From positions 348,357-412,356 of the forward strand of contig MNCI01007938.1 of assembly GCA_015680685.1 (NCBI GenBank): a DNA stretch of 64,000 nt. The letters run 5' to 3'. The notes beneath the pieces are model-generated. The model did not search any database and was not told the origin of the DNA. It worked only from the letters and a program-made list of their open reading frames with translations. Each line of letters starts with the position of its first letter. Positions within the stretch are counted from its first letter, which is position 1. Positions 34,712 through 45,694 of the stretch are shown piece by piece. This stretch comes from Gnetum montanum. Taxonomy: Eukaryota; Streptophyta; Gnetopsida; Gnetales; Gnetaceae. The position numbers and the translations under genes were made by a program.

Positions 34712-35479
34712 TATTGGTTTAGGTTGAGGTATTGCAAGAAACTCCCACCATTACTTTGTATTTGTAGCTAGCCTTAAAAAGCATATATAACAATAAAAAT
34801 CAAGGCAAAAATAGAAAACAAAATGAAGAAATGAAGACTTTTAAATAACAATCATGCAACGTACATGATAACATAACATGTTAATGTTCATATATTCAAT
34901 GGAAAAGAATATAAATAGCACTCCTCATTATTAATGTCAATGGTAACAAATAAGAATACGAATGAAACATCTAGTAAATAAATGCATGATAACATTTTGA
35001 GCAGCTCAAGTACAGAAATATTTTCTACAAATCTATGGCTTTTGAGATTCACGTTCATAGTAATAACAAACATATTTGAAACCCATGCATGTGATGTTGC
35101 TCATTGTCTATCATAGTAACAAATTGCCATTATTAAGAATAAAGACAAAGTCAATCAATGAATAATGGAGCTCATTCCTCATTGATGATTGATAATGCAC
35201 TTAACCTGAGAATCGATGATCAATGTAACACTCAATTAATGTAAAGAAGTCCTAAAATGCCACAATGAAAAATATTTTTAAAATTATATTCAGCTACACT
35301 TAATGCGTTAATTACATCATTCCATGATGTTCATCTTAATGTTGCATTTGTTTGCAAACGGTTTCAGAGTTGCTTTAGCATGAAGCCATCCAAAATTGAT
35401 GTCAATTAATTCCCATCAATTTTTACATCAATGAGTTATGCCACTATACCATTGATGTGTCACATATACTTTACGATAA
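34712..35479. other. no gene recognised
   Basis: AT-rich, with no domain or terminal repeat seen on either strand. Confidence 0.5.
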
Positions 35480-35588
35480 AGTGTCAACGTCAATACCTAC
35501 CTATGCTTCAGAATATAGCATATGCATTACAATAGTGTCAACGTCAATATCTGCATGTACTTTAGAATATGCAGCATATGCCTTACAA
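35480..35588. repeat. 54-bp tandem duplication
   Basis: AGTGTCAACGTCAATA(C/T)CT recurs at 35,480 and 35,534, each followed by GAATAT...GCATATGC(A/C)TTACAAT. Confidence 0.8.
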
Positions 35589-37356
35589 TTTATTGTCTAT
35601 CATCAGCTCAGTAATGTTAACAAGAATACTGGCCTTTTCTATTTCAAATTTACACCAGTTTATACATCAAAGTGTTGACATCATCGATGTGTTATACACA
35701 TCTTTAAGATTAAACCAATCTAAATCTGCGTCATACATCATTAACATTAACGTCATCATTAACATTAACGTCAATGCCTATTCAAAACTTGCTTGGGTTC
35801 ATAAACCTAAACGTTAGTGTTACATTACCGTCAACACTGCATTTTCTTCAGTACAACGATTTCCCCACCATTGCCTATTATAAACCTGCATCCATTCATC
35901 AACCACAGTTGCTAATCAACGTGAACACTCATTTTTATTTTTAAAACAATTTCCCTGTAATCCTATCAGTAGCCATAAGGGCTATGAAAGGAAATACAAA
36001 ACCTTGGATGTTCAATATTATTCCACCCAGCAAATGAATCACTTCTCCTAGTTTCTGAAACTTCATTCGTGCAAATGAAACTTGTGTGACCTAGGCGACT
36101 TCTAGCACTCAACTTCTAGTACAAAATAAGATGAAGTAAAATTGTTGAACATTATTGATACATCTTTTTTCAAATTCAATAAAGTCATCATCATTGGTTG
36201 TGGTTGAAATAACGTAAATATTTGGTAAAAATTGGACCATCAAAGCTTCTTTCAAAGTAACAAGGTCGATAAAATCCCCATTTTAAAGCCAAGGAAAAAC
36301 AACGATCGAATGAATGAAACTTGGACAAATTCAAATTTGAAGTTACAATAACTTGGAATCAAAAACTACAATAGAGTGTTAATGTTGATATCTGCATACG
36401 CTTTAGAATATACTCAATATAGATATGCATTACAATTTATCATATATTGTCAACTCATTAATCTTCACGTGAATGCCACCTTTTTCTATTTCAAATCAAC
36501 ATCAGTTTATACATCAAGTATTGACTTTATTGATGTGTCATGCACATTATAACGTTAACGCCAATCCAAATATGTGTCAAACATCATTAATGTTAACGTC
36601 GATGTCTATTTCAAACCTATGTCAGTTCATAAACATGAACATTAATGTTACATCATTTTTACACGTCATTTTATCAAATTGGAAGTCAAAGGTCAAGAGT
36701 GCTTTTTTTATAAAAAAATTAACAATGATTTCCCCACCCGTGCCTGGTATAAATCTACCTCAGTTCATCAATTACAGCTGGTAATCAGCCAGAACATTAA
36801 TGTTGCATTTTTATTTTTACAACGATTTCTCTATGAACCTATTGCTAGCCATATGGGCTTTAAAGGTCAATACAAAATCTTGGATGTTTAACAATATTCC
36901 ACCAATCAAATGAATCAATTCTCCCAGTTTCTAAAACTTCATTCGTGCAAAGGAAACTCGTGCGACTTAGGCGAGTTCAAGCACTCCACTTCTGGTACAA
37001 ACTAAGATGGAGGTAAAATTGTTTAACATTAGTGATACTTTCTTCTTTTCTTCTTTTCTTATGGGGGCACAATTTATTGCTTTATTTATCATAAATAAAA
37101 AAGGAACATGCAAGCTGAAACGAGAGCTACTTAAACTACAGATCAAATTCATTTAAGTTGTCATCATTGGCTATGGTTGAAAAAACGTAAATATTTAGTA
37201 AAAATTGAACCATCGAACCTTCTTTTAACATCAACAAAATTGGCACCAAGTGTTAAGATCAATGAAATCTCCATTTAAAGTTAAGGAAAAATAACCATTA
37301 AATGAATGAAACATTAACATATTCAAGTTCGAGGTTATATTAACTTGGAATAAAAG
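35534..37356. repeat. old direct duplication of a roughly 0.85-1 kb unit
   Basis: The unit at about 35,534-36,367 is repeated collinearly at about 36,375-37,356. Matching blocks include the TCAATATCTGCAT start, TTTCTATTTCAAAT...CAGTTTATACATCAA, ATTTCCCCACC, the GCGACTT...AGCACTC...CTTCTAGTACAAA stretch and the closing ATAACTTGGAAT. The second copy carries an extra block near 37,050-37,150. No coding potential, terminal repeats or known family seen. Confidence 0.75.
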
Positions 37357-39481
37357 CTTCTCTTGTATCTAAATTCAAGTATTCAGATGTAATTCACTTC
37401 CCTTGTATGATAAAAAATATGTAAATTGTGAAAACTTTATATAAAGCAAACATAAGAAGAATACAAATTAGACTTGCAAAAATATTTTCTAGAAAAATTA
37501 ATAAAAACTCGAAAAACTCCTTAGGGTCATACCGTTAGGAAACGGATAAAGAAATTCATCATATTCGATATCATATTCGATCATTCGATTTTGAATTAGA
37601 GACATTTGAAAATATTAGACTGTGAGATTCATAGTTGCATTACTTATATAGCTTCCTTCTTGGTTGTGTTCCGTCTGGTCCAATCAAAAAGGGTACTACT
37701 ATTAGTTTACAATTGTTCCATCACCGGCTGAGAATTCAGGCAAGAATTTAAAGCTTTCTAGCTACTTGTTATTTGCTCTTTGCTTGAGTATCTAAAGACA
37801 CAATTGGCTAGCACATGCAAAGGTCGGAGATTCATAGCAGAAAGCCAAACGTGGTCTGAGGGAAAACAAATCCAAATAGGAGTGCCTGCCAAAAGCAAAA
37901 AAACAAAGCAAATGAAACAACAATAATAATTCTTGAAACTTCAAAGAGGGAGAGAATCAACAATTGTTTACCATTTTCGGAAAAGCAAAACAAATTGAGA
38001 TTGTTGATATTATACATTCTTGAGAAACCAAGGGAACTGTTAAGCAATTGATTTTACTACTACCATTTGTGTTGGGCCTAAAACAGAAATGTAGATGTTA
38101 AAGTTTCTTAGTTACTGAGGATCTTTTACAAGGAAATACATTTTTCGTAATTGATAGTAATATTGATATTATGGAAATGTAAGATGGTAGCTTTCTTCTT
38201 GATAATAGCTGCTCCTCCTAGTCTTGGCAAATAAGAGTAGCGTAGGTCTCATTAATTTAGCTGCTTACAAATCTTCTTATGATGAACAAAGCCACATTAT
38301 ACCTATTCCATCACTTACTACTTATTTTTGAATCCAATAATTTGTAACATCATCTTTAGGTTTGTTGTATCTCTAAGTTCTACCTTGCTAAGAATATAAG
38401 AGCTTTCTATGTTTCAGTGATGTTGCTCTTTCTATCAATGTATTTCCTATTCACCTCTCCATCATGAGGTTATAATATACTTACTATTATTCATAAGTTA
38501 ATATATTACAAACTCTTATGAATAGGCCTGTCACAGCTACACTTCTGTAAACTTTGCTTGAGCTTGAGTCTCTTCAAACTGGACCTATCACAGCTACACT
38601 TCAGTAAACTTTGCTAAGACTCTTCTAACTTAGCATCACCGGACTTTTCAAAATACTTCTTTGTAAGTTTTTTCCTTCTTTTCTTTACTTACCACTGTAA
38701 CCTTCTAAATGATCATAACTTCTTACTTAAAAATGGACAAGGCTACATATGGCACAACATGGACCTTCTCTTTCTCTTTAGAAAACTAGATACTTGTGTC
38801 ACATAGATCTGTTTATTGTCTTCTACAACACGTGTCTCTTACCATCAAGTCACTTCTTGAATTTTTTGGTTGTGGTATTCAAGATCTTGTTATGAACTCT
38901 ATGTTTTGTAGCATCTCCCTACATTGCTCCATGCTCCTATTTGCTCTTGTATGTAAGCCATTTCTCTTTCATAATCTTACAAATCATTGAGGTTCATAAA
39001 CTTTTTTGTATTACAAATATTATTGTAGCTATCGTTCCAATGTCCCTTCTTTATTTCAATGAATATCTCACACTTTATCTTTATTCTTCATCATTATTGT
39101 TTCTATGTATTATAAAGTCAGGACTTGTGTTATTTTATCCTTCATAAGGAGTTGCAACTCTTTGCTAAATCATCATGAATGGTCATAATTGCTAATGTAT
39201 TAAGTTCAAAAACTAATGATTATACCTTAACGTAGAAGTATACTCTAACATTAGATTGCAAATCAAATCAACACAATGGCAAGGAAGATAACCAAAAATT
39301 AGAAGCTATGATAAAAGGAAAAACTTAAAAGAAGTCTCAAGTCCCTAGCAAATTGGAGTGAATGCTCAAGTAGTCAATTCAAATACCTTCATCTAAATTT
39401 ATACATGTAGATTCTTCTTGATCATTCACCTGGATAGAAAAGATTGTTGGCTATCATGCGGATGTGTTATTTGGTGGGATG
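37357..39481. other. no gene recognised; includes a short tandem repeat
   Basis: CCT(G/A)TCACAGCTACACTTC with AGTAAACTTTGCT-like continuation occurs twice at 38,526 and 38,583 (57-bp period). Otherwise AT-rich sequence without recognised motifs. Confidence 0.5.
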
Positions 39482-40350
39482 TGATGAATCACGACTTGCC
39501 AAGCCCCGATGTTCGGTACACGATATCGGGTACGCGATATTGCAACCTGGATACAATATCATATATACAATATCGTGATTCCTATGTTAGCCTATAAATA
39601 TATCATTCAAGTGCACAGTGAGGGAGTCTTTTGTCAATTTTGGGAGTCAATCCTTTTTGTCAATCTTTAGTCTTTAGTCGGTCTTTAGTTTTCAGTTTTT
39701 TCCCAAGTGCATGTCCACAGTGTGATGCTTGTAGTTGTACAGAACCTTTGTTCGAGTGTGACATACTTGGACATGCACACGATCAACAATAAAGATCGCA
39801 ATTGCTTCATCATTGCAACATTCACTTAGCTTTTTAATTATTTATTATCTATTATTGTTTTCTTAGTTAACATTTCTTTTATCGTCATTTACTATTCTTG
39901 TTGTTAACACAAAATGAGTACACCTTAATCACAAACATTTAAGTGTAACTACATGGTAACCTAGTAGTGTATCAAGTAATGCTTCGAGTGATGTGTGCTT
40001 GGTAATCCCAAAAGTAGTACACGAAGTCCAAGATGCATGTATATGATTAAGGACAAATGCTCATTGCACTTAGGCTAGCTAAGATCTTATTTCCTATTAC
40101 TCATTAGCTTAATTAAGTTATTTCTTATTGTCCTTGGAAGTAGCATAGTAATAGAAACTGCATCATGCACCTCACTCTAGACTAAATCATATGTGACAAG
40201 CAAATACTAGTCTAGGTGGGAAGACAGCAAACTGCAATCAATGTATAACTGTCTAGGTGCCATAACTAGTCCATTCACAGAGTTCAACTAGATCGCACGT
40301 ACATGCTCATATTCGTATGATTGAGCGTAGGGGTACCTCACCACTTATCA
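39482..40350 (+). repeat. 5' LTR of element F (869 bp)
   Basis: TGATGAATCACG...CACTTATCA. GATATC-type palindromes lie at about 39,510-39,575, TATA box CTATAAATATA near 39,592 and AATAAAGATCGCAATTG (about 39,790) in R. Partner LTR at 48,648-49,495. Confidence 0.9.
39505..39600 (+). promoter_or_regulatory. GATATC palindrome cluster and TATA box in the U3 of F
   Basis: ACGATATCGGGTACGCGATATTGC followed by two more partly decayed copies (ACAATATCATATATACAATATCG), then CCTATAAATATA. The layout equals that of LTR G. The CGATATCGGGTA segment recurs inside the element at 45,142-45,153. Confidence 0.65.
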
Positions 40351-40351
40351 T

Positions 40352-40369
40352 TGGCGCCATTGTCGAGGA
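40352..40369 (+). other. primer-binding site of element F (tRNA-Asp type)
   Basis: TGGCGCCATTGTCGAGGA, one base after the LTR. It keeps the TGGCGCC anchor exactly. Confidence 0.85.
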
Positions 40370-40483
40370 TGGTGGTAGTTGTCTAGATTAGTTATATCAT
40401 ACAAAATCATTGTAACAAGGTATTAATGGTATATCTTTCAAAAAAGAAATTAAATTCAATTAAGTCACACACAATTCACGATA

Positions 40484-41863
40484 ATGTCTCTTTTACAAGA
40501 TAGCGATGACGCAACAACTAGCAAGGTAATTCATTGGAGAACCAATGAAATTGATGATGAAGAATAAGTTTGGAGTACTCAATCTTATGCAGGAGTCTCA
40601 TATATTCATAGACACCCCAACAATACTTAAGGACTTTTGTCATCCAACTCAGACACCTCTAGTGAAGATGGGACATCCCCTAGAATGAGGGGGCCTATAA
40701 GGCCTAGAACCTTCGCAATGGTTAGCAAGAGTACATTAGGGGATGATTGGGAGACTTACAAAGGTCATGACGAGTCTTCCAGTCCCCTCTCTTCCTTTAC
40801 TCTTTCAACGTTGGGACATGACATGGATAACTATTCCTTAAGGGGTTAGCGTAAAAATAAAAATCAAACTCACAAGCAAAATAAGGAAGGCCAACATGAA
40901 CATAGACAACATCATCCCAACTCACGAACTCACAACATATTTAGTGACAACGAACCCCTGCTAGCCACTAAGATCCTAATGCATATAACAGAGGCCATTT
41001 AGATATCCTACAAGCATCACAAGGAAAGTCATCTACCCAGGCTTGATTTGAACAAATTTCCTAAGTTCTCAAGAGGCTATGATTTAGATCTGCAACATCA
41101 TTTACAAGCCTTCTCTGATGCCTGTGCATAAAACAACATTGAGAATGGGTGGAAAAGGCTTAAGCTCTTTCCTATGATATTCATTCGCCAAGCAAAAGTG
41201 TGGTACAGGTCTTTAAAACCAAATTCAATTCATCGTTGGCCTACAATGGTAAAACTCTTCAACAAAAAATATCAAACATATGCAAGAGTGTCAACCTTGA
41301 GGAGACAAATCCAAGAGTGGAAACAAGGGTAACATGAACCCTTGGACATGGCCTTAAAAAGATATTACTCTTTGTTAAACAAATGCCTAGGCGATGGCTT
41401 CTCCAAGGAAAGGCTAATGTGTCACATTATGGATGGGCTCCGTAACAAAACAAGGGAGAGCCTAGGGATGTATGTCCCAAGTCAACTATATGAATTATGA
41501 ACCCACCAATTACAAGAGCATATTAAGTAGGTAGCAAAAGAAGAATGATAAATAACCAAATGGGAGAATGTTGAAAAATCTCAACATGACCAAACTCTTG
41601 AAATAACAAAGTTCCATAATCATGAAGAGGAGAAACCAACTCACCTCAAGGAGGTGAAACCATCCCCACCTTTGCCAATACTAAAATCATTAGATGAAAT
41701 CAAGGCAAATATTAACAAGATGATGGAGTGGGTGCATGGAAAATGTGGAGAATATGTAGACATTATTAGAGGGAGATCCACACTAGATAACTTTGATGAC
41801 CAAAACAAACAGAGGATACCAAACCTAGAAACATACAAAACACCATTCGACAATCGAAAATAA
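40484..41863 (+). pseudogene. gag of element F, N-terminal and capsid part
   Basis: Starts MSLLQDSDDATTSKV. A Ser/Asp-rich N-terminus is followed by a recognisable plant gag domain: LNKFPKFSRGYDLDLQHHLQ (about 41,046-41,105), AKVWYRSLKPNSIHRW (about 41,194-41,241), then the LFNKKY, RRQIQEW and MDGLRNKTRESLGMY segments up to about 41,475. The WYRSL...W pattern is typical of the retrotransposon gag family. About half a dozen stops interrupt the frame. The coding region is cut by the reversed LTR at 41,891. Confidence 0.78.
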
Positions 41864-41890
41864 GGGTTGAATAAAATGAGGGTAGGAGCT

Positions 41891-42748
41891 TGATGAATGG
41901 CTAGGTATCCCTACACTCAACCATACGAATACAAGCATTTACGCATGATCCGGTCGAACTCTGCAGATAGGCTAGTTGTGGTATCTAGATAGTTACACGT
42001 TGATCGTAGTTCACTATCTTCCCACCTGGACTAGTATTTGCTTTGTCACATATGATTTAGTCTAGAGCGAGGTGTATGATATGGTCCTAAACTAGTGCTA
42101 CTCCTAGAGATAATGGAAAATAACCTAGTTTTAAGCTAATAGGGAATGAGAAGCAAAATCTAAGTTAGCCTAAGTGCGATGAGCATCCATCCTTAATCAT
42201 CAGTACACATCTTGGACTTCATGTACTACTTCTGGGATTACCAAGCACAAGTTATTTCAGCATTCCTAGATATGCTACTAGGGTACCAAGTAGTTACACT
42301 CAAATGCTCGTGATTAAGTTGTACTCATTCCATGTTTAACAACAAGAATAGTAAATGATGGTAAAGAAATACTAATTAAGAAAATAATAAATAACAATAG
42401 CCGTTGAATAATTAAAAGCTAAGTGAATGCTGCAATGATGAAGTAATCCTGATCTTTATTGATAGTCATGTGCATGTCCAAGTACATCACACTCGAATAA
42501 AGGTTCTGTACAATTACAATCATCACACTGCGGGCGTGCATTGGGGAAAGAATTGAAATGAATTAAAAATGAACAAAAAGACTCTACACTTACATCTATT
42601 GACTCCCCTTCTATGCACCTAAGTGTGGTATTTATAGGTCCACACAGGAATCACGATATCGTGTATACGATATCGTTGCTCAGGCTATGATATTGTGTAC
42701 TTGATATCGAGGATCCAATATTGGGGCCTGGCAAATCATGATTCATCA
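41891..42748 (-). repeat. reversed solo LTR inside gag of element F (858 bp)
   Basis: On the plus strand TGATGAATGG...GATTCATCA; in reverse complement it is a standard LTR of the F/G/H type, with GATATC palindromes (about 42,650-42,735) and a TATA box. Flanking five bases (GAGCT left, AAGAT right) do not match, so either the duplication has decayed or the LTR was left by recombination between different copies. Confidence 0.85.
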
Positions 42749-43244
42749 AAGATTAACCACAAATCATAAGTATCAATGCGGTGTTTGCCTATACAATCAC
42801 CCCAAAGGCCAATGCCCAATCTTGTGTCATCTACATGAGCATTGGGAAGGAATGTCACAACCTGATTTTATATAGAAGTATTGTGCTCAACAGTAGTGGC
42901 AAAACCCCCAGTTGTGGGGGAGGCCTTCACCAAATTGGCCATACCCTTTGTATCACCTGAAACCATGTGCTTATTATGTTCAACACCCTATTTCTGCATC
43001 TAAATCAACATCCTCTGCTTCACCTCGTCGTTATCACTCTCCTGAGTATCGTCAAACCATGTCCTCTCCTACAGGATCACCACCTCATGTTCCTTACACT
43101 CCTCCTTACTCTCAATATTCTCCTCCTTCACCTCCTTCTACATTGCCACCAGTTGTACTAGAAGGTTTTACACCACAGCACCAACCAACGAACATTACTT
43201 GTGTTGCTACTATTAATAGCAATGGGAGTTCTCGACAACATTGA
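42749..43244 (+). pseudogene. gag C-terminal part of element F (zinc knuckle and Pro-rich tail)
   Basis: Resumes after the solo LTR with QCGVCLYNHPKGQCPILC, a knuckle-like C-x2-C-x3-H-x4-C motif (about 42,775-42,830). A 110-codon Pro/Ser/Tyr-rich open stretch follows (42,912-43,244; for example PPHVPYTPPYSQYSPPSPP). This resembles the linker before protease in A and B. No protease follows. Confidence 0.68.
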
Positions 43245-45107
43245 AAGCATCATTTCTTTAGGCATGGCCATAGAAAGAGATAGCATGGTTCTGAAATGAC
43301 TACATCCTCCAACTTAGCACAAGCCCAACTATGTGATGCACCTTCCTCTTCAAACTCAACACCTCCTATTACCTTATCTAGGCCAGTAATTAATACTCCA
43401 ACAACCATGTAGTCCAAGGAATATAACAACATGATGAGACACATCGATCCTTGCATACCATCTTATGGCCATGAGTGTCATAGTGGGTTAGCTTCTTATC
43501 ACATGATCACATCTTATAATTTGTCCTACTATGCCTACTTTAATTAAGTGTGTGAACCCCAATTTGGGTATGTTCCTGCCACTACACCAAAAGACACCCA
43601 ATGGTTTGGATGATCGGACCCCAATATTTCCAATATGCATGGATCCTAACTTTCTATTTATTAATTTTTGCCATGATCAAAATTTTAGTCATGGGGGATA
43701 CCTCCCCTTCTAACAAGAAAAATTAGTAAATGTTTTTCCTTTTCTTTGGTTTTACAATTTTTTTGTTTTCTAATTTCTCGTGTTCCAATTTGTCATTTTA
43801 ACTTTTTGTGGGTAATCTCATTTGTGAATAAAATACTCATGTAACCCATCGGTTGAGGTGTTGTTCTATGTTATCAAGTCACAAATGACTAATTATTTGA
43901 ATAGTGAGCCCACAACATCCATCCACCCATTCTATTAATAAGAGGTTCTTACTCTAGGTACGATGATATTCTTGTTATCATTAAAACTTAAAGTAACTTT
44001 GTACTCATTATGCCCAGAGTGAAGAGTGACGGACTAAGAGGGAATGGCAAGGGTGTGGCATCAAGGGGACTTGTGGATTCTCTTTAGTGACATCTGCATG
44101 TGCTATCATGCAGCTTGGTTGTACTGGGATCCTTGTAGATCTAACAAAAAATGGGAGTAAGAGTGGTAATAAAGGCACTCAAAAATGGAACTAAATGTTG
44201 TTCTAGGGGGTCCCACTAGAAAGACATGTGCCAATGCCTAAAGGTTGGCTGCTTCTCCGAATCACCTTTGCGAAAGACAAAGTGCAACAAAAAAGAGAGA
44301 AGAAAAGAAAGAAGAGAAATAGAAAAGAAAAGCTTAAGAAAAACATGCCATAGAAAAATTTGAATCAATCTTCCCTTGCCCAAAACACCAAGTGATTGTA
44401 CACCTTACTGTCATGATGTTCTTATGGTTGTCTATCATTTGGATGAAATAATGCGATGTCATTGATTAGAGGTATGGATTGGGTTTTGATCTTGGAGTGA
44501 AAAGCTAATGGTACTTTAATCACGCACAACACTTATGATTTATTGTGCCCAAGGTAAGCTACCTCACACCCCGATCTCCGAAATCCCTTTTGTGATTCAT
44601 CTCATCTCACTATCCAAGTATTTCTAGCTTGTGTCTTGTGTGGTATAAAACTCATACCTCATTGTGGTGGTACTTAACATGTGTGTGTTTTGTTGCATAG
44701 GTGTAGGTTGCATTTAACCCTTCTAATGCCTACTGATGTTTTAAGGTGTGGTTACGGAAGGACGTTATAGGTTGAAACCTGGTTTGGGGAGGATCCACTT
44801 GCATGACTTTTGCAATTTGTACTTGTGACACACCACCACATCCTTCTATACCCTTCAAATACTCCATTGCCAAATATATTCTTTCCTTTGTCATCATTTT
44901 AATTGAACGTTCCTTAGAACCATTACATGTCCTTTTTCCTCATCCTTTTCAAAGAACTTCATTGTATGACTTCACTTCATTACACTTTCAATGCCTCGAT
45001 TCCCACTTGACATTACCCTAGACCTTTCAATTCTACCTCAAATCCTTCATTTTTGGCTATAAAAACTTGAAAATCATCAATTTTACTAAGGACCCTATCT
45101 TGGTTGG
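43245..45107 (+). other. pol-less junction and non-coding tail of element F
   Basis: 43,245-43,860 has no recognisable protease, RT or integrase. From about 43,900 the sequence aligns block by block with the tail of D (for example 44,210-44,260 with 5,720-5,770, and 44,720-44,830 with 6,180-6,250). The tail is retained although pol is missing. Confidence 0.6.
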
Positions 45108-45200
45108 GACGTGATATTGGGTACCCAATATTGGTTCTGATGCGATATCGGGTATGCACTATCATGTACATAATATCACGTCTACAAAAAACTCTATATA
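45108..45200 (+). promoter_or_regulatory. internal U3-like palindrome module and TATA box upstream of accessory ORF in F
   Basis: Outer arms ACGTGATATT (45,108-45,117) and AATATCACGT (45,171-45,180) enclose a perfect 18-bp palindrome ATATTGGGTACCCAATAT (45,113-45,130) and GCGATATCGGGTATGC. TATATAT follows at 45,194, about 14 bases on, the same spacing as in the LTRs. CGATATCGGGTA is shared with the element's own 5' LTR. About 500 bases downstream is the accessory start codon. Confidence 0.6.
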
Positions 45201-45443
45201 TGGGGGCCCCGCACACTACAGAAGTCATTTTCAATAGTTGACACAGGGGAGTTGTTCAATGATTTTTAGTGATTTGCAAGTCTAAATTCCACCATCAATA
45301 TTTTGATTGTTAATGCTCTGATTTCTTGTCTAATTGAACCTAATTAAACTTTGGAGTGTTAAACTTTGTCATGGGAGAGGGGTACAGTAGAATTTGCACA
45401 TAACTTTTTCAAAATTTGCTATTGCCCAAAGGATACCATAGGG

Positions 45444-45694
45444 GTAAGCATTATTAAAAACTCATGCCAAACTAATTTTCTTCCTTCACCCAAATCATTT
45501 AAATTATTATAAGAGCCACTTGAGCATATCAAGCCCGACATCAAAACTTTTAGGGGAACTTCCTTGAAAAATTTCTAACTCTAAAATCACACTAAGAAAA
45601 GAATTAAACATTTATTAAACGCAATGAATAAGGTATGAGATAATTGAATTTCTTTAAATAACCTTGCTAACAATTGATATTTGTGTGATTACAG
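45444..45694 (+). other. putative leader intron of accessory ORF in F (251 bp)
   Basis: Donor GGG-GTAAGC, branch-like TTGCTAACAA at about 45,664 and acceptor GTGTGATTACAG ending at 45,694, directly before ATG. Donor, branch and acceptor align with those of element B, and CATAACTTT text upstream of the donor aligns too. Confidence 0.55.
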
